A stretch of DNA of 53,217 nt from Desulfobacteraceae bacterium (GTDB taxonomy: Bacteria > Desulfobacterota > Desulfobacteria > Desulfobacterales > ETH-SRB1), in contig JAPVVG010000216.1 of NCBI GenBank assembly GCA_028571455.1, forward strand, positions 1-53,217, given 5' to 3'. The number at the start of each line of letters is the position of its first letter. The stretch's first letter is position 1. Below are positions 1 through 8,810 of the stretch, piece by piece. Under the pieces are notes generated by a model. That model ran no database searches. It was not told where the DNA came from and saw nothing but the letters and a program-made list of their open reading frames with translations. The translations under genes and the position numbers were made by a program.

Positions 1-132
1 AAAGATTTTTTAGCTGAATATTTAGCTATACATTTTGAGATATTAAATGACGAATCACGAAAGCTTACCATATCCGCAAATGCTTTGGAAGTGAGCGCTC
101 TTATAGAAAGGATTGCGAGAGCATGGGTATAA
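1..132 (+). CDS. tsaE: TsaE, C-terminal end (partial)
   Basis: The window opens inside a reading frame that ends with TAA at 130-132. Its last 43 residues (ending ...[10 protein letters not shown]) include an EYLAIHFEI stretch followed by SRKLTISA, which resembles the C-terminus of the TsaE ATPase. TsaE works with TsaB and TsaD to install N6-threonylcarbamoyladenosine at position 37 of ANN-decoding tRNAs. The frame overlaps the lysC start by 10 bases, so the two genes are probably translationally coupled. The Walker A motif and other diagnostic parts lie outside the window, so the family call rests on the tail and on the tsaE-lysC order familiar from related genomes. Confidence 0.6.
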   Translation, partial: KDFLAEYLAIHFEILNDESRKLTISANALEVSALIERIARAWV

Positions 133-1340
133 TAGTACAAAAATTTGGCGGCACTTCAGTAGCCGATCTTGAGCGTATCCGTAATGTAGCAAAGCGGGTC
201 GCAAAAACCTTTGACCAGGGCAATGACGTAGTCGTTGTACTTTCAGCCATGGCAGGTGTCACAGACAGCCTGATCAACATGGCAAATCAGGTTGCTGTTT
301 CACCGGATAAGCGCGAGCTGGATGTTTTGCTGGCCACAGGTGAGCAGACAACCGCAGCTCTTCTGGCGATGACCTTACAATCAATGGGCTATCCGGCTAA
401 ATCCATATTAGGGTATCAGGCAGAAATTATTACCAACCGCAATTATGGCGGCGCCCGTATCATTCAAATAGGAGCAGATCGTATAAAGAAGCTTATTGAA
501 AAACGCAATATAGTAGTGATTGCAGGATTTCAGGGATGTGACCAGGAAGGCAACATAACGACTCTTGGACGTGGCGGCTCAGACACATCTGCTGTGGCAA
601 TAACTGCGGCGCTTAATGCGGACAAATGTGAAATATTTACAGATGTGGACGGCATATATACTGCGGACCCCAATATCTGCGAGAAGGCAAGAAAGCTCAG
701 CGCAATTTCTTATGATGAAATGCTTGAAATGTCAGGACTTGGCGCCAAGGTATTGCAGATTCGATCTGTTGAATTTGCCAAAAAATATAATATTCCTGTG
801 CATGTAAGATCATCGTTCGGCGAGGAGGAAGGTACAATGGTTGTTAATGAAGATTCTGTTATGGAACGTCTAATCGTATCAGGTATAACTCACAGTAAAG
901 ATGCCGCCCGTATAACCCTGAAAAAGGTTCCGGATCAACCCGGGGTAGCTGCAAAGATTTTTTCACCCGTTGCTGACGCTAAAATACTGGTGGATATGAT
1001 TATTCAGAATACCCGCGCCCAAGGGCTGACCGACCTTACATTTACTGTTTCAAAAAAGGATTTCAGGAAGGCGCTGGAAATAGAAAAGCAGGTGGCAGAG
1101 GAGATCGGGGCTGAAAAGGTATTTGGCGACGAAAATATCGCAAAGGTATCTGTTACCGGCGTTGGGATGAGGAGCCATTCAGGAGTAGCGTCAAAGATGT
1201 TTGCGACTCTGGCTGACGAAAATATTAATATCCTTATGATAAGCACATCAGAAATTAGGATTTCCTGTATAATAGAAGAAAAGTATGCTGAGCTGGCTGT
1301 GCGTGTTCTTCACAGCGCATTTGGGCTGGATAAAGATTAG
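123..1340 (+). CDS. lysC: Aspartate kinase
   Basis: Phosphorylates L-aspartate to 4-phospho-L-aspartate, the first step towards lysine, threonine and methionine, in the cytosol. The 405-residue length is normal for a monofunctional aspartokinase. The N-terminal kinase motif KFGGTS is at residues 7-12, GRGGSDTSA at 149-157 and [11 protein letters not shown] at 173-183. Two C-terminal ACT domains (about 265-405) are the usual site of lysine and/or threonine feedback. The ATG overlaps the end of tsaE. The product would feed hom and thrH, encoded on the minus strand at 5.3-7.2 kb. A GAGGTCAGA-type repeat array begins directly after the TAG stop. Confidence 0.96.
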   Translation: MGIIVQKFGGTSVADLERIRNVAKRVAKTFDQGNDVVVVLSAMAGVTDSLINMANQVAVSPDKRELDVLLATGEQTTAALLAMTLQSMGYPAKSILGYQAEIITNRNYGGARIIQIGADRIKKLIEKRNIVVIAGFQGCDQEGNITTLGRGGSDTSAVAITAALNADKCEIFTDVDGIYTADPNICEKARKLSAISYDEMLEMSGLGAKVLQIRSVEFAKKYNIPVHVRSSFGEEEGTMVVNEDSVMERLIVSGITHSKDAARITLKKVPDQPGVAAKIFSPVADAKILVDMIIQNTRAQGLTDLTFTVSKKDFRKALEIEKQVAEEIGAEKVFGDENIAKVSVTGVGMRSHSGVASKMFATLADENINILMISTSEIRISCIIEEKYAELAVRVLHSAFGLDKD

Positions 1341-1407
1341 AGGGACGGAGGTCAGAGGTCAGAGCTCTGAGGTCAGAGATCGGAGGTCGGAGATCGGAGG
1401 TCAGAGA
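1341..1407 (+). repeat. GAGGTCAGA/GATCGGAG word array after lysC
   Basis: A run of degenerate 7-9 bp words (GAGGTCAGA, GATCGGAG, GGTCGGA) starts at the base after the lysC stop codon and ends before the leader of the UDP-sugar dehydrogenase gene. The same word family, in opposite orientation, lies directly after argJ (24951-25133). No coding function is seen. Confidence 0.85.
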
Positions 1408-1475
1408 ACCAATAACCCTGAACTTCAAAATCTTCGTGCGCTTCGTGGTAAAAAAGCAGGGCTGGAGAATAAAAA

Positions 1476-2786
1476 ATGGTAACATTTAAGTCTCTTTGTT
1501 CGGGTAAGGATAAGATTGCCGTAATAGGTCTGGGGTATGTAGGGCTTCCTTTGGCTGTCGGCATGTCGAAACATTTTGAAGTGATCGGGTATGATCTTAA
1601 ATCTGATAGAATTAAGGAGCTTGAGTCCGGCTTTGACCGGACAATGGAAGTTTCAAAGGAGGCTCTGCGCGATGCAAAGATACTGTTTACAAGCAAACCT
1701 GAAAATCTTTCTTTAAGCAGGCTTATTGTCGTTGCCGTGCCTACCCCGATCGACGGGCATCGCATTCCGGATTTAAGCCCGCTTTGCGGGGCTTCGGCAA
1801 CTGTCGGCAGATACATGCGGAAAGGGTCATGCATAGTGTTTGAATCTACAGTATATCCAGGCGCCACAGAAGAGGTTTGCCTCCCCATTCTAAAGAAGGA
1901 GTCAGGGTTTAAGTATGGCGCTGATTTTACGGTAGGCTATTCGCCGGAACGTATAAACCCTGGGGATAAGAAGCATTCATTTGAAAACATAGTAAAGATC
2001 GTTTCAGGATCTAATCAGGATACGACCAGGCTTTTATCCGATGTTTACGGAAGGGTGGTAAAGGCCGGGATACATCCTGTTTCTTCGATCAAGGTGGCTG
2101 AAGCGGCAAAGGTTATTGAGAATACGCAAAGGGATATAAATATAGCCCTTGTCAATGAGCTTGCGATGATTTTTCATAAAATGGGAATAGATACTGAGGA
2201 GGTTCTTGAGGCTGCGGGGACAAAATGGAACTTTCTTCCATTTAGGCCCGGTCTTGTCGGAGGGCACTGCATAGGGGTTGATCCCTACTATTTGACCTTT
2301 AAGGCTGAGTCGCTTGGGTACCATCCTGAAATGATATTAGCCGGCCGCAGGATAAACGACTGCATGGGCAAATATGTAGCGGAGCAGACCGTAAAGCTGC
2401 TTGTGCTGGCGGGGAAACGGATTAAGGACATAAAGGTTGCCGTCTTAGGGGTTACTTTCAAAGAAGATATACCGGATATCAGAAACAGCAAGGTAGTGGA
2501 TATAGTAGATGAGCTTAAAACTTACGGGATTAAAGTTTTGGTGCACGACCCTCTTGCAGATGCCAAAGAGGTTAAAAAATATTACAGGCTTGACCTGCAA
2601 AACATGAAGACCCTTGAAGGGGTTGATGCAGTTATAGTAACGGTTAGGCACAGGCTTTATAAGGAGCTTGGCCTCTCAAAAATTGCCGGTTTATGCCAGG
2701 GCAAAGCGCCTATTGTTATAGATGTTAAAGGGGCCTTTAGTCAGAATGAGGCAAAAAAAATGAATATAACATACTGGAGGCTTTAG
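1476..2786 (+). CDS. tviB: UDP-N-acetylhexosamine 6-dehydrogenase, TviB type
   Basis: Predicted NAD-dependent oxidation of a UDP-N-acetylhexosamine to the uronic acid, a precursor for capsule, O-antigen or exopolysaccharide. The 436-residue protein has the Rossmann motif GLGYVG at 18-23, VYPGATEE near 127-134, the long conserved stretch from KVAEAAK (about 206-212) through NIALVNELA (222-230), and the catalytic cysteine C265 in GGHCIGVDPYY. These closely match the Salmonella TviB/WbpA group rather than UDP-glucose dehydrogenases. It stands alone among housekeeping genes, converging on the DUF167 gene with only 8 bp between stops. The exact sugar substrate cannot be read from the sequence. Confidence 0.88.
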   Translation: MVTFKSLCSGKDKIAVIGLGYVGLPLAVGMSKHFEVIGYDLKSDRIKELESGFDRTMEVSKEALRDAKILFTSKPENLSLSRLIVVAVPTPIDGHRIPDLSPLCGASATVGRYMRKGSCIVFESTVYPGATEEVCLPILKKESGFKYGADFTVGYSPERINPGDKKHSFENIVKIVSGSNQDTTRLLSDVYGRVVKAGIHPVSSIKVAEAAKVIENTQRDINIALVNELAMIFHKMGIDTEEVLEAAGTKWNFLPFRPGLVGGHCIGVDPYYLTFKAESLGYHPEMILAGRRINDCMGKYVAEQTVKLLVLAGKRIKDIKVAVLGVTFKEDIPDIRNSKVVDIVDELKTYGIKVLVHDPLADAKEVKKYYRLDLQNMKTLEGVDAVIVTVRHRLYKELGLSKIAGLCQGKAPIVIDVKGAFSQNEAKKMNITYWRL

Positions 2787-2794
2787 CCCGAATA

Positions 2795-3109
2795 TTATAA
2801 TAAAAATTTAACTAAATCGGTTAGATGTTTAAACTCGGCTTCCGAATATTTATTATTCTTATATTTAATAAGAAGATGTTTTATGCGACTTGTATGACCT
2901 GATATTATTTCAATTTTTGACTGTGGAACCTTTAGAACATTTGCCAGATATTTTATACACATCCTGTTTGCAGCTCCATTTACAGGTGGGGCTGTGAGTT
3001 TGATTTTAATCGCATTATCATAAATACCTGCTATCATATTTTTTGAAGCCCTTGGTTGAATAAACACTTTAAATATAATGCCTTTAGTATTTTTATTTAT
3101 AAACAACAT
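2795..3109 (-). CDS. DUF167 (YggU-family) small protein
   Basis: A 104-residue protein of the DUF167/YggU family, whose members are about 90-110 residues and of unknown function. The family pattern is visible: VFIQPRASKN near the start, the central KIKLTAPPVNGAAN, then a basic KYL...VPQSKIEIISGHTSRIKH segment. The gene is convergent with the TviB-type gene. A pair of strong palindromes lies just upstream (3119-3216), separating it from hldE, so co-transcription with hldE is uncertain. The C-terminus is rich in Lys and Tyr. Confidence 0.85.
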   Translation of the reverse strand: MLFINKNTKGIIFKVFIQPRASKNMIAGIYDNAIKIKLTAPPVNGAANRMCIKYLANVLKVPQSKIEIISGHTSRIKHLLIKYKNNKYSEAEFKHLTDLVKFLL

Positions 3110-3118
3110 TTTCTAATT

Positions 3119-3150
3119 GAAGCTCCCCGTAGCAAGCTGCGGGGAGCTTC
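3119..3150. repeat. REP-like palindrome 1
   Basis: Perfect 11-bp arms, GAAGCTCCCCG (3119-3129) and CGGGGAGCTTC (3140-3150), flank a 10-base loop containing AGCAAGCTG. It lies between DUF167 and hldE. It shares its CCCCGCAGCTTGC core with the second palindrome 35 bp away. It could act as a transcript-stabilising or terminating hairpin, but no long T tract follows. Confidence 0.8.
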
Positions 3151-3184
3151 GACCGTAAGGAAGTTTGCTATTTTCAGATTCGCT

Positions 3185-3216
3185 CGCTAACCCCGCAGCT
3201 TGCTGCGGGGTTAGCG
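3185..3216. repeat. REP-like palindrome 2
   Basis: A 15-bp perfect inverted repeat, CGCTAACCCCGCAGC, with only TT between the arms. It is nearly a continuous 32-bp palindrome and sits 15 bp from the hldE stop on the downstream side. A pair of similar GC-rich palindromes in one gap is typical of REP-type intergenic repeats. Confidence 0.8.
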
Positions 3217-3230
3217 CTCGCTTTTGCGGT

Positions 3231-4697
3231 TCAAACAGCTTCTTTAACATCAAACCGTTTAATATTATTAATAATACTGGTTGACGAGACATTTTTTGTA
3301 ATAGGAATAAGCGCTACCCTTCCGCCGCACCTCTCAACAAGCTGTCTCCCTATAACATCTTCAAATATATAATTACTGCCCTTTGTGAGTATATTTGGAC
3401 GAATAATCTCAATCATTTTATTAAGTTGTTTTGAAGAAAACACCACAACATAATCAACAGAATCTAAAGCGCTTAAGATACTTATCCGCTCTTTTTCGCT
3501 GATTATCGGTCTTCCGGGCTCCTTAAGGCTGCTTACAGACTCATCGTCATCAATAGCAACAATAAGCACATCTCCAAGCTTTTTTGAGGCGGAAAGAAGC
3601 ATAATATGACCTGCATGTAAAAGATCAAAACAACCGTTTGTCAGCACAATTTTTTTATTGTCGGCTTTAAGTTTCAGCACAACGGCCGGAAGTTCTGAAA
3701 AAGATATATGTTTGTTTGAGGCGTAATCACAACCAGGCGTCAAAGCCGATAAAAGTTCATTTTTTGACACAGTTGACGTCCCAACCTTGCTCACCACAAT
3801 GCCCGCCGCTGTATTAGCAATAGACGCTGCTTTTACAAATGAGGCTCCTGAAGCAATTGCAAGCCCCAGGACGGCGATTACCGTATCTCCCGCTCCCGAC
3901 ACGTCGAAAACCTGCTTTGACTGAGCGGTGATATAATAAGGTTTTTTGTCCTCAAATAAAACCATCCCATCCTTGCCGCATGTAATAAGAAGATTTTCTA
4001 TTTTTACATTTTCAAGGATGCTGTTTCCGGCTTTAATTAAGGTTGGTTCGTCGACAATCTCTATTCCAGAGGCAAGGGCTGCTTCCTTTTTGTTTGGTGT
4101 AAGCAAAGAAACACCTGAATATTTTGAAAAATCACGCCCTTTTGGATCAACGATAGTCCGCATGGGCGGATTATGTTTTTTTATAATAGACGTCAGCGAG
4201 TTAAGCAAAGCCGCTGTAATTAACCCCTTGCCATAATCAGAAATTAATACCAGGTCCACATCAGGTATTACACGCTCAATATAATTTAATATAAAATCAA
4301 AGGTTTGTTGGGATACATCTTTTTTTGTTTCCCTGTCGATTCTAAGCACCTGTTGGTTGCCGGAAATAATTCTCGTTTTTCTGGTTGTGGGTCTTTCCGG
4401 CTCCACAACAACCCCCTCGGCATTAACACCAAGCTCGTTTAATTTTGTGAGCAAAAGATGTCCATATCTATCCGAACCTATTACCCCGGCCATTGAAACC
4501 TTTGCTCCAAGCGCTACAAGGTTGTTGGCGACGTTTCCGGATCCACCCAGGGTATAATTTTCTTCTTTAACCGAAACAACCTGGACCGGCGCTTCCGGAG
4601 ATATCCGGTCAACATCACCCCATAAGTATTCATCGATCATTAAATCTCCGACAACAAGGAGATTGCATTTTTCAAATTTTGAAATATCAAAATCCAT
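3231..4697 (-). CDS. hldE: Bifunctional heptose-7-phosphate kinase / heptose-1-phosphate adenylyltransferase
   Basis: Makes ADP-glycero-manno-heptose for the LPS inner core: it phosphorylates D-glycero-beta-D-manno-heptose 7-phosphate at C1 and later adds AMP. The N-terminal PfkB-type kinase has GGSGNVANN at 51-59 and the catalytic loop DVSGAGD at 265-271. The C-terminal nucleotidyltransferase has TNGCFDLLHAGH at 353-364, with the HxGH motif. At 488 residues it is a full-length fused HldE. I chose the ATG at 4697; a GTG at 4721 would add eight residues, and neither has a clear ribosome binding site. It lies just downstream of ybgC on the same strand and is probably co-transcribed with it. Confidence 0.93.
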   Translation of the reverse strand: MDFDISKFEKCNLLVVGDLMIDEYLWGDVDRISPEAPVQVVSVKEENYTLGGSGNVANNLVALGAKVSMAGVIGSDRYGHLLLTKLNELGVNAEGVVVEPERPTTRKTRIISGNQQVLRIDRETKKDVSQQTFDFILNYIERVIPDVDLVLISDYGKGLITAALLNSLTSIIKKHNPPMRTIVDPKGRDFSKYSGVSLLTPNKKEAALASGIEIVDEPTLIKAGNSILENVKIENLLITCGKDGMVLFEDKKPYYITAQSKQVFDVSGAGDTVIAVLGLAIASGASFVKAASIANTAAGIVVSKVGTSTVSKNELLSALTPGCDYASNKHISFSELPAVVLKLKADNKKIVLTNGCFDLLHAGHIMLLSASKKLGDVLIVAIDDDESVSSLKEPGRPIISEKERISILSALDSVDYVVVFSSKQLNKMIEIIRPNILTKGSNYIFEDVIGRQLVERCGGRVALIPITKNVSSTSIINNIKRFDVKEAV

Positions 4698-4731
4698 ATT
4701 TAATTTTTTAGCCACAGACACACACAGACTT

Positions 4732-5160
4732 TTATTGGCCTGTTTGGGAAGCGGAGGCTATATAATTTTTCAAAAGATCTGTCAGAAAATCGGGTGGTCG
4801 CACCACACGGCCATCGCTATTAACGAAGGCGTGTTTTGTATATCCTGTTACAAGAATCTTTTTACCGTTTTCATTAAATATACGATAATCAAACTTCATA
4901 CCGCCTTTAATGTTTGTATCAACGGAGGTTTCAATAATTATAATATCATCATATTGAGCCGGAGATAAAAACTTGCAATAAACTTCGGATACAGGCAGAA
5001 AAACACCCTTTGTTTCAATGGCTTTATAAGTTAAACTCAACGACCGAAACAATTCCGCCCTGCCTATTTCAAACCAGCGCAAGTAGTTTGCATGATAAGC
5101 TATACCCATTTTATCCGTGTCGCCGTAAATGACCCGGTATGTTGTTTTATGTGTAATCAT
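4732..5160 (-). CDS. ybgC: YbgC-family acyl-CoA thioesterase
   Basis: A 142-residue single hot-dog-fold thioesterase predicted to hydrolyse acyl-CoA esters in the cytosol. The family signature, with the catalytic aspartate D16, reads YGDTDKMGIAYHANYLRWFE (residues 12-31). YbgC often heads the tol-pal operon, but here it sits directly upstream of hldE, about 10-35 bp away depending on the hldE start, suggesting an envelope-lipid role instead. Length and motif spacing are normal. Its substrate cannot be inferred. Confidence 0.85.
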   Translation of the reverse strand: MITHKTTYRVIYGDTDKMGIAYHANYLRWFEIGRAELFRSLSLTYKAIETKGVFLPVSEVYCKFLSPAQYDDIIIIETSVDTNIKGGMKFDYRIFNENGKKILVTGYTKHAFVNSDGRVVRPPDFLTDLLKNYIASASQTGQ

Positions 5161-5194
5161 ATCCTAAAAAAACAATCGCATCTCTTTAATTATT

Positions 5195-5283
5195 AGATTG
5201 CTTCGTCGTTGCATTCCTCGCAATGACTTAAAAAAATGACTCTCCCAAATTTCCACTTTCCAATTTCAAGTTTCAAGCCTCGC
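5195..5283. repeat. Degenerate intergenic words between ybgC and thrH
   Basis: The gap holds TTGCTTCGTCGTTGCATTCC followed by TCGCAATGAC, and then TTTCCACTTTCCAATTTCAAG. The latter is the same word type as the TTGAAATTGGAAA arms at 26.4 and 37.5 kb. No gene is seen. Confidence 0.55.
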
Positions 5284-5293
5284 CATGGCAGGG

Positions 5294-5893
5294 CTACAGT
5301 ATTTTCTGGATTATATTTTTAAGCTGGTCATAGCTATATGAAACCAAAAGCTCCGGGAATTCGTTTTTTACATTGTCCGGAGGCCGGAACAGGATGCCTG
5401 TGTCAGCCTCTTTGAGCATGGTTATATCATTATAGGAGTCGCCAAACGCTATTATTTTATAATTGAGGTTTTTTAAGGCAAGCACAGCCTTGCGCTTGCC
5501 GTCATTTAGCCGGATATTATATCCGGCAATATATCCGTCAGGGTCTATTGATAGAGAGTTGCAAAAAAGGGTTGGCCAGCCCAGCCTTTTCATTAAAGGC
5601 CCTGCAAACTCAACAAATATATCCGAAAGGATTATTAGCTGGGTCTGTGATTTGAGCCACTCCAGAAAATCCACCGCCCCATCAAGTGGATTTATGGAAT
5701 CGATAACACCCATTATGTCTTTAAGCTTGAGCCGATTTTCGCGAAGGATGTCAAGCCGTTTTTTCATCAAAACGTCATAGTCGGATATATCGCGGGTTGT
5801 CAGTCTTAGCTCCTTGATACCGGTCTTTTCAGCCACCTGTATCCACATTTCAGGAACAAAAACACCTTCTAAATCTGAACAGACAATATACAT
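5294..5893 (-). CDS. thrH: ThrH: phosphoserine phosphatase / homoserine phosphotransferase
   Basis: A HAD-superfamily enzyme. ThrH of Pseudomonas removes phosphate from phosphoserine and can pass it to homoserine, so it can replace homoserine kinase. The start at 5893 gives 199 residues, the usual ThrH length, and has a good upstream AGAGGT; the longer frame to 5968 would overlap hom. The nucleophile region is SDLEGVFVPEMW, with D7 and E9. LSDIFVEF follows in mid-protein, and GDSYNDITML is the C-terminal HAD motif. It lies 13 bp downstream of hom. With no thrB in the window, a threonine-pathway role is likely, although serine biosynthesis is also possible. Confidence 0.88.
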   Translation of the reverse strand: MYIVCSDLEGVFVPEMWIQVAEKTGIKELRLTTRDISDYDVLMKKRLDILRENRLKLKDIMGVIDSINPLDGAVDFLEWLKSQTQLIILSDIFVEFAGPLMKRLGWPTLFCNSLSIDPDGYIAGYNIRLNDGKRKAVLALKNLNYKIIAFGDSYNDITMLKEADTGILFRPPDNVKNEFPELLVSYSYDQLKNIIQKIL

Positions 5894-5906
5894 CTTACCT
5901 CTTTTA

Positions 5907-7223
5907 TCAAATATGGTTATCGGTTTCTTCGACCCGTATGAGAACCGGTTTATTGCTGACAATATCAAGGGTTTCTATCTCGGATAAAGCCATTTTAACA
6001 TCACTTTCCTTTGCAAGGTGAGTTAGAATTACAATAGGAACCGAGCCAATCGATTTGCGTCCTTTTTGGTGCACGGATTTTATGCTGATGCCACGATTGC
6101 CTAAGATACCCGATATTTTAGACAAAACTCCCGGACGATCTACAGCGGAGAACCTGAAGTAGTAATTGGTAAAGATATCGTCAACCGGCATAATCGGAAT
6201 TTTTCTTATACTTTCCATCTGGTAGGACAACAATGGAACTCTTCCCCTTGTGCCGGACAAAAGGTTGCGTGCCAGATCCACTATATCTCCCACAACCACG
6301 CTGGCTGTGGGCATCATCCCCGCGCCAAGGCCGTAAAGCATCATGTCGCCGATAGCATCGCCCGAAATTGTAATTGCATTCAAAGGGCCGTTTACGTTTG
6401 ATAGCTGGTTGTCAAAAGGTATCATTGCAGGATGCACCCTTGCTTCAACCTCTTTTCCGCTGTTTTTACTTATAGCCAAAAGCTTTATCCTGTACCCGAA
6501 TTGATTGGCAAAATCGATATCCATGGGGGTAATTTTTGATATTCCTTCAATATAGATATCATTCAAATTAATTTCCATACCATATGCAATAGAGTTTAAT
6601 ATGGTTAGTTTATGCGCTGTATCTATTCCCTCCACATCCAGCGAGGGATCTGCTTCTGCAAAGCCTTTGGCCTGCGCCTCAGACAGGGCTGCTTCAAATG
6701 TAATCCCATCATATGTGCTTTTTGACAGAATATAGTTACATGTGCCGTTTAATATGCCGATCATCGATTTTATGCGGTCACCAACCAGAGACTCCCTAAT
6801 CGACTTTATAACCGGCATACATCCGCCTACACTCGCCTCAAAACTAAGATCAATCCCCTTTGCGTAAGCAGCTTTGAAAAGGATGTTGCCCTGGGCGGCA
6901 AGAAGGGCCTTGTTTGCGGTTACGATCTGTTTGCCATTATCAATTGCCCTTAAGATAAGCTCCTTTGCAATTTCAACCCCGCCGATCATCTCGACAATTA
7001 TATCTATTTGCGGATCGTCAACCACCTTTCGGGCATCGGTTACCAGGACTCCCTCATCAAACTTGATCTTCCTGTCCCTTTTTATATCGATATCCGCGAC
7101 ATGTTTTAATGACAGTGACGCCCCGACCCGGGAGGCAAGAAGGTCTTTGTTTTCAATCAGAATTTTTGCAACACCGGTGCCTACGGTGCCGCATCCAAGC
7201 AAACCGATATTAATTTGTTTCAT
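5907..7223 (-). CDS. hom: Homoserine dehydrogenase
   Basis: Reduces aspartate-4-semialdehyde to homoserine using NAD(P)H. The 438-residue protein carries the Rossmann motif GLLGCGTVGTGV at 7-18, the catalytic-domain stretch GILNGTCNYILSKS in the middle, and a C-terminal ACT domain (about 355-430, containing DRPGVLSKISGILGNRGISI), which commonly gives threonine feedback. It is flanked 11 bp upstream by the aminotransferase gene and 13 bp downstream by thrH, so the three form one minus-strand operon. Together with lysC it covers the aspartate-to-threonine branch except asd and thrC. Confidence 0.96.
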   Translation of the reverse strand: MKQINIGLLGCGTVGTGVAKILIENKDLLASRVGASLSLKHVADIDIKRDRKIKFDEGVLVTDARKVVDDPQIDIIVEMIGGVEIAKELILRAIDNGKQIVTANKALLAAQGNILFKAAYAKGIDLSFEASVGGCMPVIKSIRESLVGDRIKSMIGILNGTCNYILSKSTYDGITFEAALSEAQAKGFAEADPSLDVEGIDTAHKLTILNSIAYGMEINLNDIYIEGISKITPMDIDFANQFGYRIKLLAISKNSGKEVEARVHPAMIPFDNQLSNVNGPLNAITISGDAIGDMMLYGLGAGMMPTASVVVGDIVDLARNLLSGTRGRVPLLSYQMESIRKIPIMPVDDIFTNYYFRFSAVDRPGVLSKISGILGNRGISIKSVHQKGRKSIGSVPIVILTHLAKESDVKMALSEIETLDIVSNKPVLIRVEETDNHI

Positions 7224-7234
7224 ATTACTTGTAC

Positions 7235-8401
7235 CTACAATATTTTTTTGATTCCCCTTACAGCCTGGTTTATGCGCATCTTGTTTTCAATAAGCGCAAA
7301 ACGGACGTATTCATCACCATATTCGCCGAAACCCAGACCTGGAGAAACGGCTACCTGAGCCTCTTTAATCAGAAATTTGGAGAATTCCACCGAACCCATT
7401 TTTAAATATTGATCAGGAATTTTTCCCCACACAAACATAGTTCCCTTTGGGCTCCTTATGTTCCACCCAATGCGATTTAGGCCGGATATCAGAGTATCTC
7501 TTCGTTCTTTATAAGTATTACATATATTTTTAACGCAGTCTTGAGGGCCGTTTAAGGCTATAATGGATGCAATCTGAATCGGCTGAAAAATTCCATAGTC
7601 AAGATAGCTTTTTATTCTGCGCAGGGCGCCCACCATTTCTCTGTTTCCAACACAAAAACCGACCCTCCAGCCTGGCATGCTGTAGCTTTTTGAAAGAGAA
7701 ATAAATTCTACTCCGACGTCTTTAGCGCCTTTTACCTGTAAAAAACTGGGCGCTTTATAACCGTCAAAAACAAGATCTGCATAAGCAAGATCGTGGATTA
7801 TCATGATATTATGTTCCTTTGCATAATCCACAATTTTTTCAAAAAACTCGAGGTTTACAACCTCTGTGGTAGGATTGTGAGGGTAACTGATAATTAAAAG
7901 CTTTGGTCTTGGCCACGTTTGTCTTGTAGCGTTCATCAAGTCTTCAAAGAAATCTGAATCCGGCCCTACAGGTATTCCTCTTACATCACCTCCGGCAATA
8001 ATTGCTGAGTATGGATGGATCGGGTAGGTTGGATTCTGGGCAAACACTACATCGCCAGGTCGGATTGTAACAAGCACGAGATGAGATATTCCTTCTTTGG
8101 CGCCTATTGTAACTATTGCCTCGCTGTTATGGTCTATATTCACATCAAATCGGCGTTTATACCAATCCGAAATAGCCATTCTAAGCTTTGTAATACCCAT
8201 GGATGCAGAATATCGATGATTGTGTGGTTTTTGAGCCGCTTCGATTAGTTTGTCAACGATATGCTTTGGGGTGGGAAGATCAGGATTGCCCATGCCAAGA
8301 TCTACAATATCCTCGCCGGCATGTCTTGCGTCCATCTTTATCTTGTTGACGATTGTAAACACATAAGGTGGCAAACGATCTAACCGTGCAAATTTTTTCA
8401 T
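7235..8401 (-). CDS. alaC: Class I/II PLP aminotransferase (AlaC-like)
   Basis: A 388-residue fold-type I aminotransferase. The PLP lysine is K238 in [23 protein letters not shown] (123-130) and [10 protein letters not shown] (172-181) are typical of the AlaC/LL-diaminopimelate aminotransferase-like group. In Desulfobacterota this gene is usually found directly before hom, as here. The likely reaction is glutamate-pyruvate or another amino-acid transamination; an aspartate or diaminopimelate role cannot be excluded. It heads the operon with hom and thrH, and a well-formed promoter lies 40-68 bp upstream. Confidence 0.85.
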   Translation of the reverse strand: MKKFARLDRLPPYVFTIVNKIKMDARHAGEDIVDLGMGNPDLPTPKHIVDKLIEAAQKPHNHRYSASMGITKLRMAISDWYKRRFDVNIDHNSEAIVTIGAKEGISHLVLVTIRPGDVVFAQNPTYPIHPYSAIIAGGDVRGIPVGPDSDFFEDLMNATRQTWPRPKLLIISYPHNPTTEVVNLEFFEKIVDYAKEHNIMIIHDLAYADLVFDGYKAPSFLQVKGAKDVGVEFISLSKSYSMPGWRVGFCVGNREMVGALRRIKSYLDYGIFQPIQIASIIALNGPQDCVKNICNTYKERRDTLISGLNRIGWNIRSPKGTMFVWGKIPDQYLKMGSVEFSKFLIKEAQVAVSPGLGFGEYGDEYVRFALIENKMRINQAVRGIKKIL

Positions 8402-8440
8402 AAAAACAACCTCGTAAAAATAAATATTTAGATTTTTGTT

Positions 8441-8469
8441 AAGCTACAACACAAAGAACTTTATGTCAA
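8441..8469 (-). promoter_or_regulatory. Sigma-70-type promoter for alaC-hom-thrH
   Basis: On the minus strand: -35 TTGACA (8469-8464), a 17-bp spacer, and -10 TAGCTT (8446-8441), 40 bp from the alaC start. A 7-bp inverted repeat, GTCAAAA...TTTTGAC (8465-8484), overlaps the -35 box and could be an operator. Confidence 0.55.
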
Positions 8470-8484
8470 AAAAATTGTTTTGAC

Positions 8485-8810
8485 TTTCAGCCCAAATCGT
8501 TTTAATTTTTAATTGGTTGCACTCAAGTTTCGCACCCTTAATTTCTATTAATGTCAAAGCAGTAAAGGGCTGAATTCAATATGAGATGCATCGCTGACAG
8601 GCACAAAGGAAATATAACGTACTTAATTTATACAGTATCTCAAGCACTGTCCCATGTTTGTATATTGGTGCCGTTTTCGAAGTTACAGGCATGATATTTT
8701 GCTTTAAAAATTTATTTCGGCCCTTACTGTTTAAAGCTTTTGATAAACAAAAAGGGTGTGAAACTTGAGGTTATATATTAATGTTAGGATGATTTTGTCG
8801 GGAGATAAAT
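8485..8810. other. Gene-free divergent spacer between alaC and purM
   Basis: About 330 bp of AT-rich DNA with no plausible ORF, no strong hairpin and none of the word arrays that fill most other gaps. It must hold the purM promoter, but I see no clear -35/-10 pair. GGGAGATAAAT just before the purM ATG is a reasonable ribosome binding site. Confidence 0.5.

Noticed and set aside
1373-1888. 171-residue minus-strand ORF
   Set aside because: Antisense to the TviB-type gene and to a repeat array; no family features and no ribosome binding site.
5894-5968. Longer N-terminus of thrH
   Set aside because: It would overlap hom and precede the conserved MYIVCSDLEG start; ATG 5893 has a better ribosome binding site and the right length.
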